A stretch of 64,000 nucleotides of DNA from Hippea jasoniae (GTDB lineage: Bacteria; Campylobacterota_A; Desulfurellia; Desulfurellales; Hippeaceae). Both the position numbers and the translations under genes were made by a program. How positions within the stretch are numbered: position 1 is the first letter of the stretch; each line of letters starts with the position of its first letter. The notes under the pieces are model-generated. The model did not search any database. It saw only the letters and a program-made list of their open reading frames with translations, and was not told where the DNA came from. Below are positions 45,040-54,272 of the stretch, in pieces. Location: the NCBI RefSeq assembly GCF_000744435.1, contig NZ_JQLX01000014.1:62001-126000 (forward strand). The letters run 5' to 3'.

Positions 45040-45897
45040 GTGTTTGTTTTTGCAAGGCACACCTTTTTTGTTTCATTAAAAAGGGAGCTTAAAGCCTACT
45101 CGAATATAGAAAGGTTTGGCGGCAAAATAGATTTGCCTGAGTATGTGATTATTCAAGACCATCCCATATCAAAAAAAGGATATGTCCTGTATGCGTCAGA
45201 CAACGGTGTTTTTATTTATGTAAATATGTCTTATTTTGAAAGGCTTTTTAGAAACTTTGCTGTTGATCTGTTTTTGTGGGAAACATCACTTACATTGACT
45301 GTTGTTTTAATTGTTTTTTTGATTTTGAAGAGGTTTAATACAAAGCAAAAGCAGATAAACGATATGATGAGATTGATCGTTGAGACGATGTCACATAAAA
45401 TTGGAAACTTTTTGTCTTCAGTCAGGGTAAACCTTGAAATTAATGATGAAGAAGGCATAAAACAGATAAAGAAGAGCCTTGAGGTGGTGGAGAATGACTT
45501 TAAAGCCATGCAGAAAAAGATTCAGAGGTTATACGATCATTCAGAGACTATTGAAACAGTGAAACTCAACGAAATAGTTGAAGAAATAATAAAAAACTTG
45601 GGAGAGGAAAGGTTTAATTACTTTTTGGATGAAGCTAAATTAAAAGTCAATAAAGATGACCTTCAGATAGTTATCTGGGAGGTGTTAAACAACGCATTTA
45701 AGTATGCCGATGGCAAGATAGAGGTTAAACTTTTAAAAAATAAAAAAGTTAAATTTTTTGTGCGCAACAAAATTGGCAGGGTTGCCTCAAACTCTGGATA
45801 CGGCAAGAAGATCTGTGAATATATAGCTTTTAAAAACGGATGGGTTTTTTCAACAAATATAAAGGAGAACTGTTATGAAGTGGCTATTTATTTTTAG
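45040..45897 (+). CDS. Sensor histidine kinase (true start probably upstream)
   Basis: Partner of the preceding regulator. A short sensor part is followed by a helix (about 85-105), then the H box (MSHKIGNFLSSV, near residue 123) and an ATPase domain with N-box WEVLNNAFKYAD and G-box NSGYGKK. GTG 45040 is the first conventional start but truncates a first membrane helix. The frame stays open back to 44917 and encodes PIVAVLFVLVLWLSAINIVV immediately upstream, with no ATG, GTG or TTG. Start may be non-canonical, for example ATA 44968, which overlaps the regulator's stop as ATAG. The 3' end overlaps the next gene by 23 bases. Confidence 0.85.
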   Translation: MFVFARHTFFVSLKRELKAYSNIERFGGKIDLPEYVIIQDHPISKKGYVLYASDNGVFIYVNMSYFERLFRNFAVDLFLWETSLTLTVVLIVFLILKRFNTKQKQINDMMRLIVETMSHKIGNFLSSVRVNLEINDEEGIKQIKKSLEVVENDFKAMQKKIQRLYDHSETIETVKLNEIVEEIIKNLGEERFNYFLDEAKLKVNKDDLQIVIWEVLNNAFKYADGKIEVKLLKNKKVKFFVRNKIGRVASNSGYGKKICEYIAFKNGWVFSTNIKENCYEVAIYF

Positions 45898-46753
45898 TGT
45901 TTTTCTTTTTGCATCAACTGCATGGGGTTTTGATGCAGATAAGATAGCTAAAGAAACATTCAAAAAGTACAATGTGCCTGTTGAGTATTCAAAATCGGTG
46001 TTAAAGAAGGCAAAGGTAATGGATAAGGTTAAACAGTTTGTTGAGCGTGTTGCTAACTCACCAGAGAAGGTGTTTAAGTTTTATAACTTTTTGCCCCTAT
46101 TTTTGAACAAACAGAGGATTAATGATGCAGTAGAATTTTATAAAAGACACAAAGGAGTTTTTGATAAGGTTTATAATCGATACGGTGTTGATAGGTGTGT
46201 TTTACTTGCTATTTTGAGTATAGAAACCGACCTTGGAAGGGTTAAACCCAAAACGCCAGCTTTAGATGCACTTTATACGCTTAGCATCTATTCAAAAAGA
46301 AAGAGATATTTTACCCATGAACTTGAGGGGTTTTTAGCATACACATACAAATATCACAAAGATCCATTTAAGATTAAGGGGTCAATGACTGCTGCTTTAG
46401 GTATACCTCAATTTATGCCAACAAGTATTTTAAACTATGCGGTTGATTTTAACGGAAACGGCTTGAACTTAAATGAGCTTTCCGATGCCCTTGCCTCTAT
46501 TTCTAACTATCTGTTAAAAAACGGTTATAAGCCGCATAAAAAAATAGCAGAATACATATCTGATAATATCTCAAAATGCAAATCCTTAAAAAATAGAACA
46601 GCTGTTTTTGAATTCAAGAATGGTAAGAGGTGCTTTATTTTGTATAAGAACTTTGTGGCTTTAAGGCGATACAACGGGACAATTAATTACGCCATGGCAT
46701 GCTATTTATTGTCAAAGGCAATATGTAAAAGATTATCTAACAGTTTACAATAG
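45875..46753 (+). CDS. Lytic murein transglycosylase, MltB type
   Basis: Exported peptidoglycan-cleaving enzyme of 292 residues. A signal peptide covers about 1-18 (LFIFSVFLFASTAWG) and has no lipobox, unlike classic MltB. The catalytic Glu is in LSIETDLGRV near residue 117; the downstream GSMTAALGIPQFMPTS and DFNGNGLNL are typical of the SLT_2 group. AAAGGAG precedes the ATG, inside the kinase gene. Sharing an operon with a two-component system suggests envelope-linked regulation (inference). Confidence 0.9.
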   Translation: MKWLFIFSVFLFASTAWGFDADKIAKETFKKYNVPVEYSKSVLKKAKVMDKVKQFVERVANSPEKVFKFYNFLPLFLNKQRINDAVEFYKRHKGVFDKVYNRYGVDRCVLLAILSIETDLGRVKPKTPALDALYTLSIYSKRKRYFTHELEGFLAYTYKYHKDPFKIKGSMTAALGIPQFMPTSILNYAVDFNGNGLNLNELSDALASISNYLLKNGYKPHKKIAEYISDNISKCKSLKNRTAVFEFKNGKRCFILYKNFVALRRYNGTINYAMACYLLSKAICKRLSNSLQ

Positions 46754-46763
46754 CTCTTTGTGC

Positions 46764-46792
46764 TTGAAAAATAGTTTGATAGTTTTTAAAAT
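46764..46792 (+). promoter_or_regulatory. Putative sigma-70 promoter of the methylmalonyl-CoA mutase operon
   Basis: TTGAAA (46764-46769), 17 bases, TAAAAT (46787-46792), about 27 bases of leader with AAGGAGG. The surrounding A+T richness makes this moderate evidence. No cobalamin riboswitch fits in the 72-base gap. Confidence 0.55.
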
Positions 46793-46825
46793 CTTATAAA
46801 ATAAGTTCACGCAAGGAGGATAGAG

Positions 46826-48997
46826 ATGGGTTTTAAAAAGGTTACAAGACAGGAGTGGAAGCAGTTAGCTTTAAAGGAGTTAAAGGGTAAACCATTTGAG
46901 ACATTAATCTGGCACTCACCAGAGGGTATAAATATTTATCCGCTTTATACGATGGAAGATTTAGAAAAACTGGAGTATTTAGATACATTTCCAGGATTTC
47001 CGCCTTTTATCAGAGGGCCTCGTGCCACCATGTATACAGTAAAACCCTGGACGATCAGGCAATATGCGGGTTTTTCAACAGCTGAGGAGTCCAATGCGTT
47101 TTACAAAAAGGCACTTGCCTTAGGTCAGCAGGGATTATCTGTTGCGTTTGATTTAGCCACACACAGGGGATACGATTCAGATCACCCACGCGTTGTGGGC
47201 GATGTGGGAAAGGCCGGTGTTGCCATCGATACGGTTGAGGATATGAAAATATTATTTGACGGTATTCCGCTTGATAAAGTCTCTGTTTCGATGACGATGA
47301 ATGGGGCTGTAATACCTGTTATGGCATTTTACATAGTTGCTGCAGAAGAGCAGGGAGTGGAGCAGAAGCAGCTTTCAGGAACAATCCAGAACGATATTTT
47401 GAAGGAGTTTATGGTTAGAAATACCTACATCTATCCACCCCAGCCCTCAATGAGGATTGTGGCAGATATTATCGAATATACGAGCAAATATATGCCAAAG
47501 TTTAACTCGATCAGTATCAGTGGATATCATATTCAGGAAGCAGGTGCAAATGCAGTGCTTGAGCTGGCTTTTACTCTTGCAGATGGCCTTGAATATGTTA
47601 AAACAGCTCTCAACAGAGGCCTTGATATCGATGCCTTTGCGCCACGCTTATCGTTTTTCTTTGGTATAGGAATGAACTTCTTTATGGAGATAGCAAAGCT
47701 TAGAGCGGCAAGATTTTTGTGGGCAAAACTGATTAGCCAGTTTAATCCAAAGAATCCCCGTTCGATGGCTTTAAGAACACATTGTCAGACTTCGGGATGG
47801 AGTTTAACGGCTCAGCAGCCATACAACAACATCATAAGAACAACAATTGAGGCACTTGCAGCTGTTTTGGGAGGCACTCAGTCGTTGCACACCAATGCAT
47901 TGGATGAAGCAATAGCGCTGCCAACCGACTTTTCTGCCCGCATTGCAAGAAACACGCAGCTTATTATTCAGGAGGAATCCAATATCTGTAAAACTGTTGA
48001 TCCGCTTGCTGGATCCTATTTTATTGAATCACTAACCCATGCATTGATTAGAGAAGCAGAAAAGATCATCGATGAGATTGAGCAAATGGGTGGTATGACC
48101 AAAGCCATTGAATCTGGCATGCCAAAACTAAAAATCGAAGAATCAGCAGCAAAAAGACAGGCTTTGATAGATAAAGGTGAATTTGTTATAGTAGGCGTTA
48201 ATAAATATGTGATACCTGAGGAGGAGGATGAGCAGGTAGAGGTGCTGGATATAGACAATACGGCGGTAAGGCAAAAGCAGATTGAAAGATTGAAAAAGAT
48301 AAAGGCTGAAAGGGATAACGATAAAGTGCAAAAGGCGCTTGATAAGATAACAAAGGTAGCCGAAGATGGCGGCAATCTGTTGGAGGTGGCTGTAGAGGCT
48401 GCAAGGCTCAGGGCAACATTAGGTGAGATTTCATATGCGATGGAGAAGGTATTTGGAAGATACCAGCCACAGATTAAACTTGTAAGCGGGGCTTATGGTG
48501 GTTTGCTTGAAGATAATGAGGAGTTTCAAGAGGTTAAAAGGGAGATAGAGGAGTTTGAAAAAGAGGAAGGTAGAAGACCAAGGGTTTTGATTGTAAAGAT
48601 GGGGCAGGATGGTCATGATAGGGGTGCAAAGGTTGTTGCAACCGGTTATGCAGATATGGGTTTTGATGTGGATGTGGGTCCAATGTTCCAGACGCCCGAG
48701 GAGGCTGCAAAAATGGCAGTTGAAAACGATGTTCACGCTGTCGGAATCTCTACACTTGCAGCCGGTCATAATACGCTCGTACCTCAGTTTATTGAAGAAC
48801 TCAAGAAACTTGAAGCTGATGATGATATAGTGGTAACCGTGGGAGGTGTTATACCAAGGAAGGATTACGATTTTCTATATTCAAAGGGTGTCGCAGCAAT
48901 TTTTGGACCAGGTACGCCCATTATAAAGTCTGCAAAAGAGTTGATTAAGGCTATAAAGGATAAGAAAACACCCAGGAGATTGCTCAATGGCAGATAA
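46826..48997 (+). CDS. Methylmalonyl-CoA mutase, full-length catalytic subunit
   Basis: Adenosylcobalamin enzyme interconverting succinyl-CoA and methylmalonyl-CoA (723 residues). The N-terminal TIM-barrel region has [14 protein letters not shown] (about 73-86) and the CoA/substrate segment [10 protein letters not shown]. The C-terminal B12-binding domain has [11 protein letters not shown] with the cobalt-ligating His, and [11 protein letters not shown]-like sequence ([11 protein letters not shown]). Single-chain length indicates a homodimer. GCAAGGAGG precedes the ATG. It is followed by MeaB (overlap), a lipoprotein and the epimerase: the propionate/methylmalonyl pathway. Confidence 0.96.
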   Translation: MGFKKVTRQEWKQLALKELKGKPFETLIWHSPEGINIYPLYTMEDLEKLEYLDTFPGFPPFIRGPRATMYTVKPWTIRQYAGFSTAEESNAFYKKALALGQQGLSVAFDLATHRGYDSDHPRVVGDVGKAGVAIDTVEDMKILFDGIPLDKVSVSMTMNGAVIPVMAFYIVAAEEQGVEQKQLSGTIQNDILKEFMVRNTYIYPPQPSMRIVADIIEYTSKYMPKFNSISISGYHIQEAGANAVLELAFTLADGLEYVKTALNRGLDIDAFAPRLSFFFGIGMNFFMEIAKLRAARFLWAKLISQFNPKNPRSMALRTHCQTSGWSLTAQQPYNNIIRTTIEALAAVLGGTQSLHTNALDEAIALPTDFSARIARNTQLIIQEESNICKTVDPLAGSYFIESLTHALIREAEKIIDEIEQMGGMTKAIESGMPKLKIEESAAKRQALIDKGEFVIVGVNKYVIPEEEDEQVEVLDIDNTAVRQKQIERLKKIKAERDNDKVQKALDKITKVAEDGGNLLEVAVEAARLRATLGEISYAMEKVFGRYQPQIKLVSGAYGGLLEDNEEFQEVKREIEEFEKEEGRRPRVLIVKMGQDGHDRGAKVVATGYADMGFDVDVGPMFQTPEEAAKMAVENDVHAVGISTLAAGHNTLVPQFIEELKKLEADDDIVVTVGGVIPRKDYDFLYSKGVAAIFGPGTPIIKSAKELIKAIKDKKTPRRLLNGR

Positions 48998-49985
48998 TTA
49001 CGATGTTGATGAGCTTTCTGCTTTATTGATTGCGGGAAAAAGGAGGGCTCTTGCAAAAGCCATAACATTAATCGAAAGTAAAAAACCTGAACATAAAAAG
49101 TTAGCAAAAAGGTTGCTTGAAAGGATTTTGCCCAGAAGTGGAAATTCTATAAGAATAGGAATAAGTGGAGTTCCCGGGGTTGGGAAGAGTACATTTATAG
49201 AGGCATTTGGCCTCTACCTTATAGAAAAAGGCCATAGGGTTGCTGTTTTGGCTGTAGATCCATCTTCACAAATTACAGGCGGCTCTCTGCTTGGGGATAA
49301 AACCAGGATGGAGGAGCTATCACGCAGAAATGAGGCATTTATCAGACCCTCTCCCTCGGGTGATTCACTTGGTGGTGTTGCAAGAAGAACAAGAGAGGCT
49401 ATTTTTTTGTGTGAGGCGGCAGGTTATGATATAATAATCGTTGAAACAGTGGGTGTTGGACAATCAGAGATTAGTGTTTCTTCGATGGTGGATTTCTTTC
49501 TTTTGATGCAGCTGCCCAATGCAGGTGATGAGCTTCAGGGTATAAAAAGGGGTGTTATGGAAGTTGCCGATGCAATTGTGATAAATAAAGCTGATGAAGA
49601 AAATCTACAGAGGGCTCAGCTTGCAAAAAAACAGATTGAGAATGCGTTAAGTATTTTTTTAAATGTTGATAAAAGCTGGAAGGTGCCTGTGATTCTTGTT
49701 AGTGCCCGCTACAAAAAAGGTATTGATGAGGTTTATGAAACGATAAGCAAGTATGTAAAAATCAAAAAGAAAAGCGGCGAGTTTTACAAAAAAAGGCAGC
49801 AGCAGTCAATTCAGTGGATGTGGAGTGTTGTAGTTGAGGGACTAAAAGAGATGCTTAATGAAAATGAGCAGGTTAGAAGATTTGCAAAAGAGATGGAATC
49901 TGCAGTGATAAACAAACTAACGACACCGTCGTTTGCTGCAGAGAATATTTTGAGTGAGTTTAAAAATTCCGTATGCAGGGGGTGA
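48987..49985 (+). CDS. meaB: Methylmalonyl-CoA mutase chaperone GTPase MeaB (ArgK)
   Basis: G3E-type GTPase of 332 residues that loads and protects the B12 cofactor of the mutase. P-loop GVPGVGKST (57-65), [19 protein letters not shown], the G3 [10 protein letters not shown] and the NKAD base motif are present. It overlaps the mutase gene by 11 bases, as is usual for this pair. The C-terminal arm (about 270-330) is the dimerisation extension. Confidence 0.95.
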   Translation: MADNYDVDELSALLIAGKRRALAKAITLIESKKPEHKKLAKRLLERILPRSGNSIRIGISGVPGVGKSTFIEAFGLYLIEKGHRVAVLAVDPSSQITGGSLLGDKTRMEELSRRNEAFIRPSPSGDSLGGVARRTREAIFLCEAAGYDIIIVETVGVGQSEISVSSMVDFFLLMQLPNAGDELQGIKRGVMEVADAIVINKADEENLQRAQLAKKQIENALSIFLNVDKSWKVPVILVSARYKKGIDEVYETISKYVKIKKKSGEFYKKRQQQSIQWMWSVVVEGLKEMLNENEQVRRFAKEMESAVINKLTTPSFAAENILSEFKNSVCRG

Positions 49986-49988
49986 GTG

Positions 49989-50432
49989 ATGAGGCTAAAA
50001 TCACTGTTTGTTATGCTTGTTTTGGCTGTATTTTTAGGGTTTTCTATTTCATCCTGCACAACAGAGAGCGAAAATGTAGCCTTAGGAACGGCAATAGGAG
50101 CAGGTATTGGTGCAGTAACGACCAAAAATAAGTGGAAGGGTGTGGTGATTGGGGGTATTTTGGGTGCTGTAGCAGGTGAGGCAATGTATCAGATTCAGCA
50201 AAGAGCCATTAATGAGGCCATAAGGAATCAAAAACCTGTTGCATATCAAAGACAAACGGCCAATGGTGGATGGGAAAGGGTAGAGGCTCAGCCTATGGGT
50301 GAGCCTGTTGTTAATCCCAACCAGCATACAAAATGCCAGAAGGTTCACATAAGAGAGTGGCGCAACGGCAGGATTATAAAGGATGAAGTAAAAGAGGTAT
50401 GCAGGGGCTATAAAGAAACAAATACCTATTGA
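49989..50432 (+). CDS. Glycine-zipper lipoprotein
   Basis: Small outer-membrane-type lipoprotein of 147 residues. The signal peptide ends in a lipobox (SISSC, Cys at about 23). A glycine zipper follows (GTAIGAGIGAV and GVVIGGILGAVAGEA, about 34-65), giving a 2TM hairpin as in SlyB/Rcp-like proteins. The C-terminal part has two Cys (KCQKV and EVCRG). ATG 49989 lies after GGGGG and four bases from meaB's stop. It sits oddly between meaB and the epimerase; a mutase-related role is not evident. Confidence 0.8.
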   Translation: MRLKSLFVMLVLAVFLGFSISSCTTESENVALGTAIGAGIGAVTTKNKWKGVVIGGILGAVAGEAMYQIQQRAINEAIRNQKPVAYQRQTANGGWERVEAQPMGEPVVNPNQHTKCQKVHIREWRNGRIIKDEVKEVCRGYKETNTY

Positions 50433-50441
50433 GGTGAAGAG

Positions 50442-50846
50442 ATGTTTAAAAAGATTGATCATATAGGTGTTGCTGTTAAAGATCTTGATGAGGCGGTTAG
50501 ACTTTATAGGGATGTGTTTGGTTTAAAGCTTCTGGAGATTGAAGAGGTTGAGTCTCAAAAGGTAAAAGTGGCTAAATTTGATATAGGTGGAGTGCATATA
50601 GAGCTACTGCAACCTACAGCAGATGATAGCCCTATAAAAAAATTTATCGATAAAAAGGGTGAGGGTTTGCATCATATAGCCTATGAGGTTGATGATATTG
50701 AAGAGCAATTAAGCCAGCTAAAACAAAAGGGCGTTAAATTGATTAATGAAAGACCAACAGAAGGCTCATCCAATACACTTATAGCTTTTTTGCATCCAAA
50801 GTCATCCATAATTTTAACAGAACTTGTTTTTAAAGGAGAAAAATAG
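50442..50846 (+). CDS. mce: Methylmalonyl-CoA epimerase
   Basis: Racemises (R)- and (S)-methylmalonyl-CoA (134 residues). A vicinal-oxygen-chelate fold with metal ligands in KIDHIGVAVKDL (His near 5), VHIELLQP (Glu), GLHHIAYEV (His) and the late Glu of LTELVF. GAGGTGAAGAG precedes the ATG. It completes the mutase-MeaB-epimerase set. Confidence 0.93.
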   Translation: MFKKIDHIGVAVKDLDEAVRLYRDVFGLKLLEIEEVESQKVKVAKFDIGGVHIELLQPTADDSPIKKFIDKKGEGLHHIAYEVDDIEEQLSQLKQKGVKLINERPTEGSSNTLIAFLHPKSSIILTELVFKGEK

Positions 50847-50848
50847 AA

Positions 50849-52189
50849 ATGGAAAAACCGCTTAAGGTTGTTGTTATTGGTGGTGATGCTGCAGGTATGA
50901 GTGCGGCAAGTCAGGTTAAAAGAAGGATTAAGTCAGCTGAGGTTATTGTGCTTGAAAAGGGTGTTGATGTTTCATACGGCGCATGCGGTATGCCTTATAA
51001 TATTGGTTTTAAGGGTGATATAGATGCACTTGTTGTTCTGACGGCTGAGGATTTTAAGAAAAAAAGGGGTATCGATGTAAGGCTGTTGAATGAAGCTATA
51101 GGCTTAGATGAAAAGAATAAGAAGGTTCTGGTAAAAAACCATTCAAGCAACAGGGAGTATGAGATTTCATTTGATAAGCTGTTTATAGGCAGTGGTGCAA
51201 GAAGTGCTCTACCCCCGATTGAAGGTGTGGAAAATGAGGGCGTTTTTACATTAAAAGTTTTAGACGATGCAAGAAAGATAAAGGATTTTATTGATAAAAA
51301 AGGCCCAAAAAAAGCAGTGCTTATAGGAGCCGGTTTTATCAACCTTGAACTTGCAGAAAACATGAAGCGTCTGGGCATGGATGTTGTTATTTTGGAGAAA
51401 TTGGATGATCTTTTGCTCAATATGGAGGAAGAGGTTAGGGATGCGGTAAAAGAAGAGCTTAAAAACAACGGTGTTGAGATCTATTTTGGAGTTGATATAG
51501 ACTCAATAGAAGAAGGTCTTGTTGTAAAGACAAACAAAGGCGATTTTGAAGCTGATTTTGTGAATGTATCTGTGGGTGTAAAACCCAATACAGAGTTTTT
51601 AGAGGGAACCTCCATACAGCTAAATAAAGGTGCTATAGTTGTTGATAGGTATTTCAAAACCACTGCTAATGATATCTATGCAGGTGGGGATTGCGCTTTA
51701 ATTTACCACAGGCTTTTAAATCGCAATGTATATATGCCGCTTGGTACAAATGCGAATAAAGCTGGCAGAATTGGCGGGGCAAATATTGCAGGTGCAGAAA
51801 AGCAGTTTGCAGGTATTGTGGGTACAATAATTTTTAAGGTATTTGAAAAGGGCGTGGCTAAAACAGGGCTATCTTTGGAAGAGGCAATAAAAGAGGGCTA
51901 CGATGCTTTCAAAACCGTCATAACAGCTCCAACAACGGCTCACGGTTATGTGCATCAGGGTAAAGTAAGTGTGATTTTGATAGCAGAAATAGCTACTGGA
52001 AAACTACTTGGCAGTCAGATTTTTGGCGATTTTGAAGGTGTGTGGCGTGTGGATGTTATGGCAGCTGCCCTTTATTCAAATCTAACAATAAAAGATATAC
52101 AGGGTCTTGATTTAGCTTATTCTCCACCATTTGCTCCTGTCTGGGATCCCATAATTGTTGCTGCAAATCAGGCTATCAAGCAGGTGTAG
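50849..52189 (+). CDS. CoA-disulfide reductase-type FAD/NAD(P)H oxidoreductase
   Basis: Flavoprotein of 446 residues. The FAD site is VIGGDAAGMSAASQ (9-22). The single redox Cys sits at residue 46 in YGACGMPYNIG, which marks the CoA-disulfide reductase/NADH-oxidase/persulfide-reductase group. An NAD(P)H site follows (AVLIGAGFINLELAENM, about 155). A plain Nox and a CoA-dependent persulfide/sulfur reductase cannot be separated without the downstream active-site details; no C-terminal rhodanese is present. It starts two bases after the epimerase gene, and thrC follows after two bases. Confidence 0.9.
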   Translation: MEKPLKVVVIGGDAAGMSAASQVKRRIKSAEVIVLEKGVDVSYGACGMPYNIGFKGDIDALVVLTAEDFKKKRGIDVRLLNEAIGLDEKNKKVLVKNHSSNREYEISFDKLFIGSGARSALPPIEGVENEGVFTLKVLDDARKIKDFIDKKGPKKAVLIGAGFINLELAENMKRLGMDVVILEKLDDLLLNMEEEVRDAVKEELKNNGVEIYFGVDIDSIEEGLVVKTNKGDFEADFVNVSVGVKPNTEFLEGTSIQLNKGAIVVDRYFKTTANDIYAGGDCALIYHRLLNRNVYMPLGTNANKAGRIGGANIAGAEKQFAGIVGTIIFKVFEKGVAKTGLSLEEAIKEGYDAFKTVITAPTTAHGYVHQGKVSVILIAEIATGKLLGSQIFGDFEGVWRVDVMAAALYSNLTIKDIQGLDLAYSPPFAPVWDPIIVAANQAIKQV

Positions 52190-52191
52190 CT

Positions 52192-53559
52192 ATGGCTGTT
52201 TTGTATAAAAGCACAAGGGGAGGTGTTAAAGGGCTTGGTTTTAGTGATGCCGTTTTAATGGGATTGGCAAGCGATGGCGGTTTGATAATTCCTGAAAAAA
52301 TCCCTTTAGTTGATCTTGATAGACTTAAAGGTTTGAGTTATGAGCAGTTAGCAGAGGAGATTTTTTCGTTATTTATAGACGATATAGACAGAGAAGATTT
52401 AAGATTGATTGTTCAAAGAAGCTACTCTACTTTTGATGATAAACGGATCGTGCCTGTTGTTAAAAAAGATGGTGTGTTTATAGCAGAGCTGTTTCATGGC
52501 CCCACATTTGCCTTCAAAGATATAGCATTGCAGTTTCTTGGCAATCTTTTTGAGTATATTTTAACAAAACGGGCAACATATATTAATGTGCTTGGCGCAA
52601 CAAGTGGTGATACAGGCTCTGCTGCAATATACGGTTTAAGGGGAAAAGAAAATATCAATATTTTTATTCTGCACCCCTACAAAAAGGTTAGCCCCATTCA
52701 GGAGCTTCAGATGACCACAGTGCAGGATAGCAATGTGTTTAATATTGCCATAAAAGGCACCTTTGATGATTGTCAGGCGATCGTAAAGTCTATCTTCAAC
52801 GATCTTGCATTTAAAGAGAAGTTTCACCTGGCTGCTGTGAATTCGATTAACTGGGCACGGGTTCTTGCGCAGATTGTGTATTACTTTTATGCCTATTTTC
52901 AAAGCAGCGTGAATAGACTTTACTTCAGTGTTCCCACAGGTAATTTTGGCAATATTTTTGCTGGTTTTGTTGCAAAGAAGATGGGGCTACCTGTAGATAA
53001 ACTCATTCTTGCTACAAACTCAAACGACATTCTTTATCGTTTTATCAATTTTGGTGATTATTCAATCTCAGATGTTAAAAAAACCTACTCACCTTCAATG
53101 GATATTCAGATTGCAAGTAATTTTGAGCGATACCTTTACTACCTGTTTGGTGAGGATAGTTCTACTACAAAATCGAAAATGGAGCAGTTTGCAAAGAATA
53201 AGAAACTGCAGTTTAATAGGGATGAGCTTGAAGCTGTGAGGGAGGATTTTGTTTCCTTCAGATGTTCTGAGGATGACACGCTCAAAACAATAAAAAGATT
53301 TTACGATGAGACGGGTTATATCATCGATCCCCACACAGCAGCCGGTGTTTATGCAGCCTGGCAGGCGGGTTTTGATGATGTGATATGTCTTGCTACGGCT
53401 CATCCTGCTAAATTTCCCGATGCTATAAGACTTGCCACAGGCAGAGAGCCCGATGAACCAGAAGCTATAGCCGAACTAAAAGGTAAAGAAAAGAGGCTTG
53501 AGGTACTTGACAACGATGTAGAATTGGTTAAAGATTTTATTGCAAAAAAGTTGGGGTGA
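52192..53559 (+). CDS. thrC: Threonine synthase
   Basis: PLP enzyme converting O-phosphohomoserine to threonine (455 residues; the long E. coli-type form). The PLP-Lys lies in GPTFAFKDIALQF (near residue 108). GATSGDTGSAA and SVPTGNFGNIFAG bind the phosphate. The C-terminus has CLATAHPAKFPDAI. It ends the operon begun by the mutase gene. A strong promoter for the tRNA cluster begins 15 bases after its stop. Confidence 0.95.
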   Translation: MAVLYKSTRGGVKGLGFSDAVLMGLASDGGLIIPEKIPLVDLDRLKGLSYEQLAEEIFSLFIDDIDREDLRLIVQRSYSTFDDKRIVPVVKKDGVFIAELFHGPTFAFKDIALQFLGNLFEYILTKRATYINVLGATSGDTGSAAIYGLRGKENINIFILHPYKKVSPIQELQMTTVQDSNVFNIAIKGTFDDCQAIVKSIFNDLAFKEKFHLAAVNSINWARVLAQIVYYFYAYFQSSVNRLYFSVPTGNFGNIFAGFVAKKMGLPVDKLILATNSNDILYRFINFGDYSISDVKKTYSPSMDIQIASNFERYLYYLFGEDSSTTKSKMEQFAKNKKLQFNRDELEAVREDFVSFRCSEDDTLKTIKRFYDETGYIIDPHTAAGVYAAWQAGFDDVICLATAHPAKFPDAIRLATGREPDEPEAIAELKGKEKRLEVLDNDVELVKDFIAKKLG

Positions 53560-53573
53560 AGTTAAAAAAAGTG

Positions 53574-53602
53574 TTGACATGAGCGCCCCAAATGTGTATT
53601 AT
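53574..53602 (+). promoter_or_regulatory. Strong sigma-70 promoter of the tRNA-HU operon
   Basis: Consensus TTGACA (53574-53579), 17 bases, TATTAT (53597-53602). The start near 53609 is about 11 bases before tRNA-Lys. A GC-rich GCTTGCGAG stretch lies just after the start, reminiscent of a stringent discriminator. Confidence 0.85.
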
Positions 53603-53619
53603 CTCAATCGCTTGCGAGT

Positions 53620-53695
53620 GGGTCGTTAGCTCAGTCGGTAGAGCAGTAGCCTTTTAAGCTATTGGCCGCAGGTTCGATTCCTGCACGACCCACCA
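53620..53695 (+). tRNA. tRNA-Lys (UUU)
   Basis: Acceptor GGGTCGT (53620-53626) pairs with 53685-53691; discriminator A; CCA encoded at 53693-53695. Anticodon loop CTTTTAA gives UUU. It is the first RNA of the operon. Confidence 0.97.
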
Positions 53696-53705
53696 TTTTT
53701 TGAAC

Positions 53706-53782
53706 GTCCCCATCGTCTAGTAGGCCAAGGACATCGCCCTTTCACGGCGAAAACGTGGGTTCAAATCCCGCTGGGGACGCCA
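53706..53782 (+). tRNA. tRNA-Glu (UUC)
   Basis: Acceptor GTCCCCA (53706-53712) pairs with TGGGGAC (53772-53778); discriminator G; CCA 53780-53782. Anticodon loop CTTTCAC gives UUC. It lies 10 bases after tRNA-Lys and 22 before the HU start. Confidence 0.97.
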
Positions 53783-53804
53783 TTTTAAAAATGGAGGTAT
53801 TTTT

Positions 53805-54080
53805 ATGACAAAGGCTGAGCTAATAGAGAAGGTTGCTGCCAAGGTGGGAGCCACGAAAAGTCAGACAAAAAAGATTATTGATGCTACTATTGAAACGATT
53901 ATGGATGCCGTTGCAGAGGGAGAAAAGGTTGGTTTTGCTGGTTTCGGCACATTCTATGTGAGCAAGAGAAGTGCAAGAATGGGTAGGAACCCAAGGACTG
54001 GTGAGCAGCTGAAGATCGAAGCTTTCAATTTGCCAAGCTTTAAGTGCGGCAGGATTTTTAAAGAGAAGGTCAACAAGTAG
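53805..54080 (+). CDS. HU-family DNA-binding protein
   Basis: Histone-like dimeric DNA-bending protein of 91 residues. The N-terminal helical body has MTKAELIEKVAAK and the beta arm carries GFGTFYVSKRSARMGRNPRTG, with the intercalating Pro in GRNPRTGE (near 62). Basic residues dominate. TGGAGG (53791-53796) precedes the ATG. The gene sits between two tRNA pairs and shares their strong promoter, so its mRNA is released by tRNA processing. A hairpin overlaps its stop codon. Confidence 0.95.
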   Translation: MTKAELIEKVAAKVGATKSQTKKIIDATIETIMDAVAEGEKVGFAGFGTFYVSKRSARMGRNPRTGEQLKIEAFNLPSFKCGRIFKEKVNK

Positions 54081-54088
54081 GTTGACCT
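54067..54088 (+). other. Perfect hairpin at the HU stop codon
   Basis: AGGTCAAC (54067-54074) and GTTGACCT (54081-54088) form an eight-base-pair stem. The six-base loop contains the TAG stop of the HU gene. There is no U tract and tRNA-Val begins three bases later, so it is more likely a 3' mRNA-stabilising or processing element than a terminator. Confidence 0.5.
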
Positions 54089-54091
54089 AAA

Positions 54092-54167
54092 GGGCGCATA
54101 GCTCAGCTGGAAGAGCACCTGCCTTACAAGCAGGGGGTCGTAGGTTCAAGTCCTGCTGCGCCCACCA
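54092..54167 (+). tRNA. tRNA-Val (UAC)
   Basis: Acceptor GGGCGCA (54092-54098) pairs with TGCGCCC (54157-54163); discriminator A; CCA 54165-54167. Anticodon loop CTTACAA gives UAC. Confidence 0.97.
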
Positions 54168-54179
54168 TTAAAACCTTGC

Positions 54180-54256
54180 GGAGCCGTAGTTCAGATGGTT
54201 AGAACGCTGGCCTGTCACGCCAGAGGTCGCGAGTTCAAGTCTCGTCGGCTCCGCCA
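54180..54256 (+). tRNA. tRNA-Asp (GUC)
   Basis: Acceptor GGAGCCG (54180-54186) pairs with CGGCTCC (54246-54252); discriminator G; CCA 54254-54256. Anticodon loop CTGTCAC gives GUC. A T-rich tract (TTTTTATTTTT) follows the CCA. Confidence 0.97.
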
Positions 54257-54272
54257 TTTTTATTTTTAACCC

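Noticed and set aside
46754-46825. Possible cobalamin riboswitch upstream of the B12-dependent mutase
   Set aside because: The gap is only 72 bases and A+T-rich, with no B12-box-like sequence.
54257-54272. T-rich tract after tRNA-Asp as an intrinsic terminator
   Set aside because: There is no dedicated hairpin other than the tRNA itself, and the cinA-type gene starts 16 bases later, so termination here is possible but not supported.
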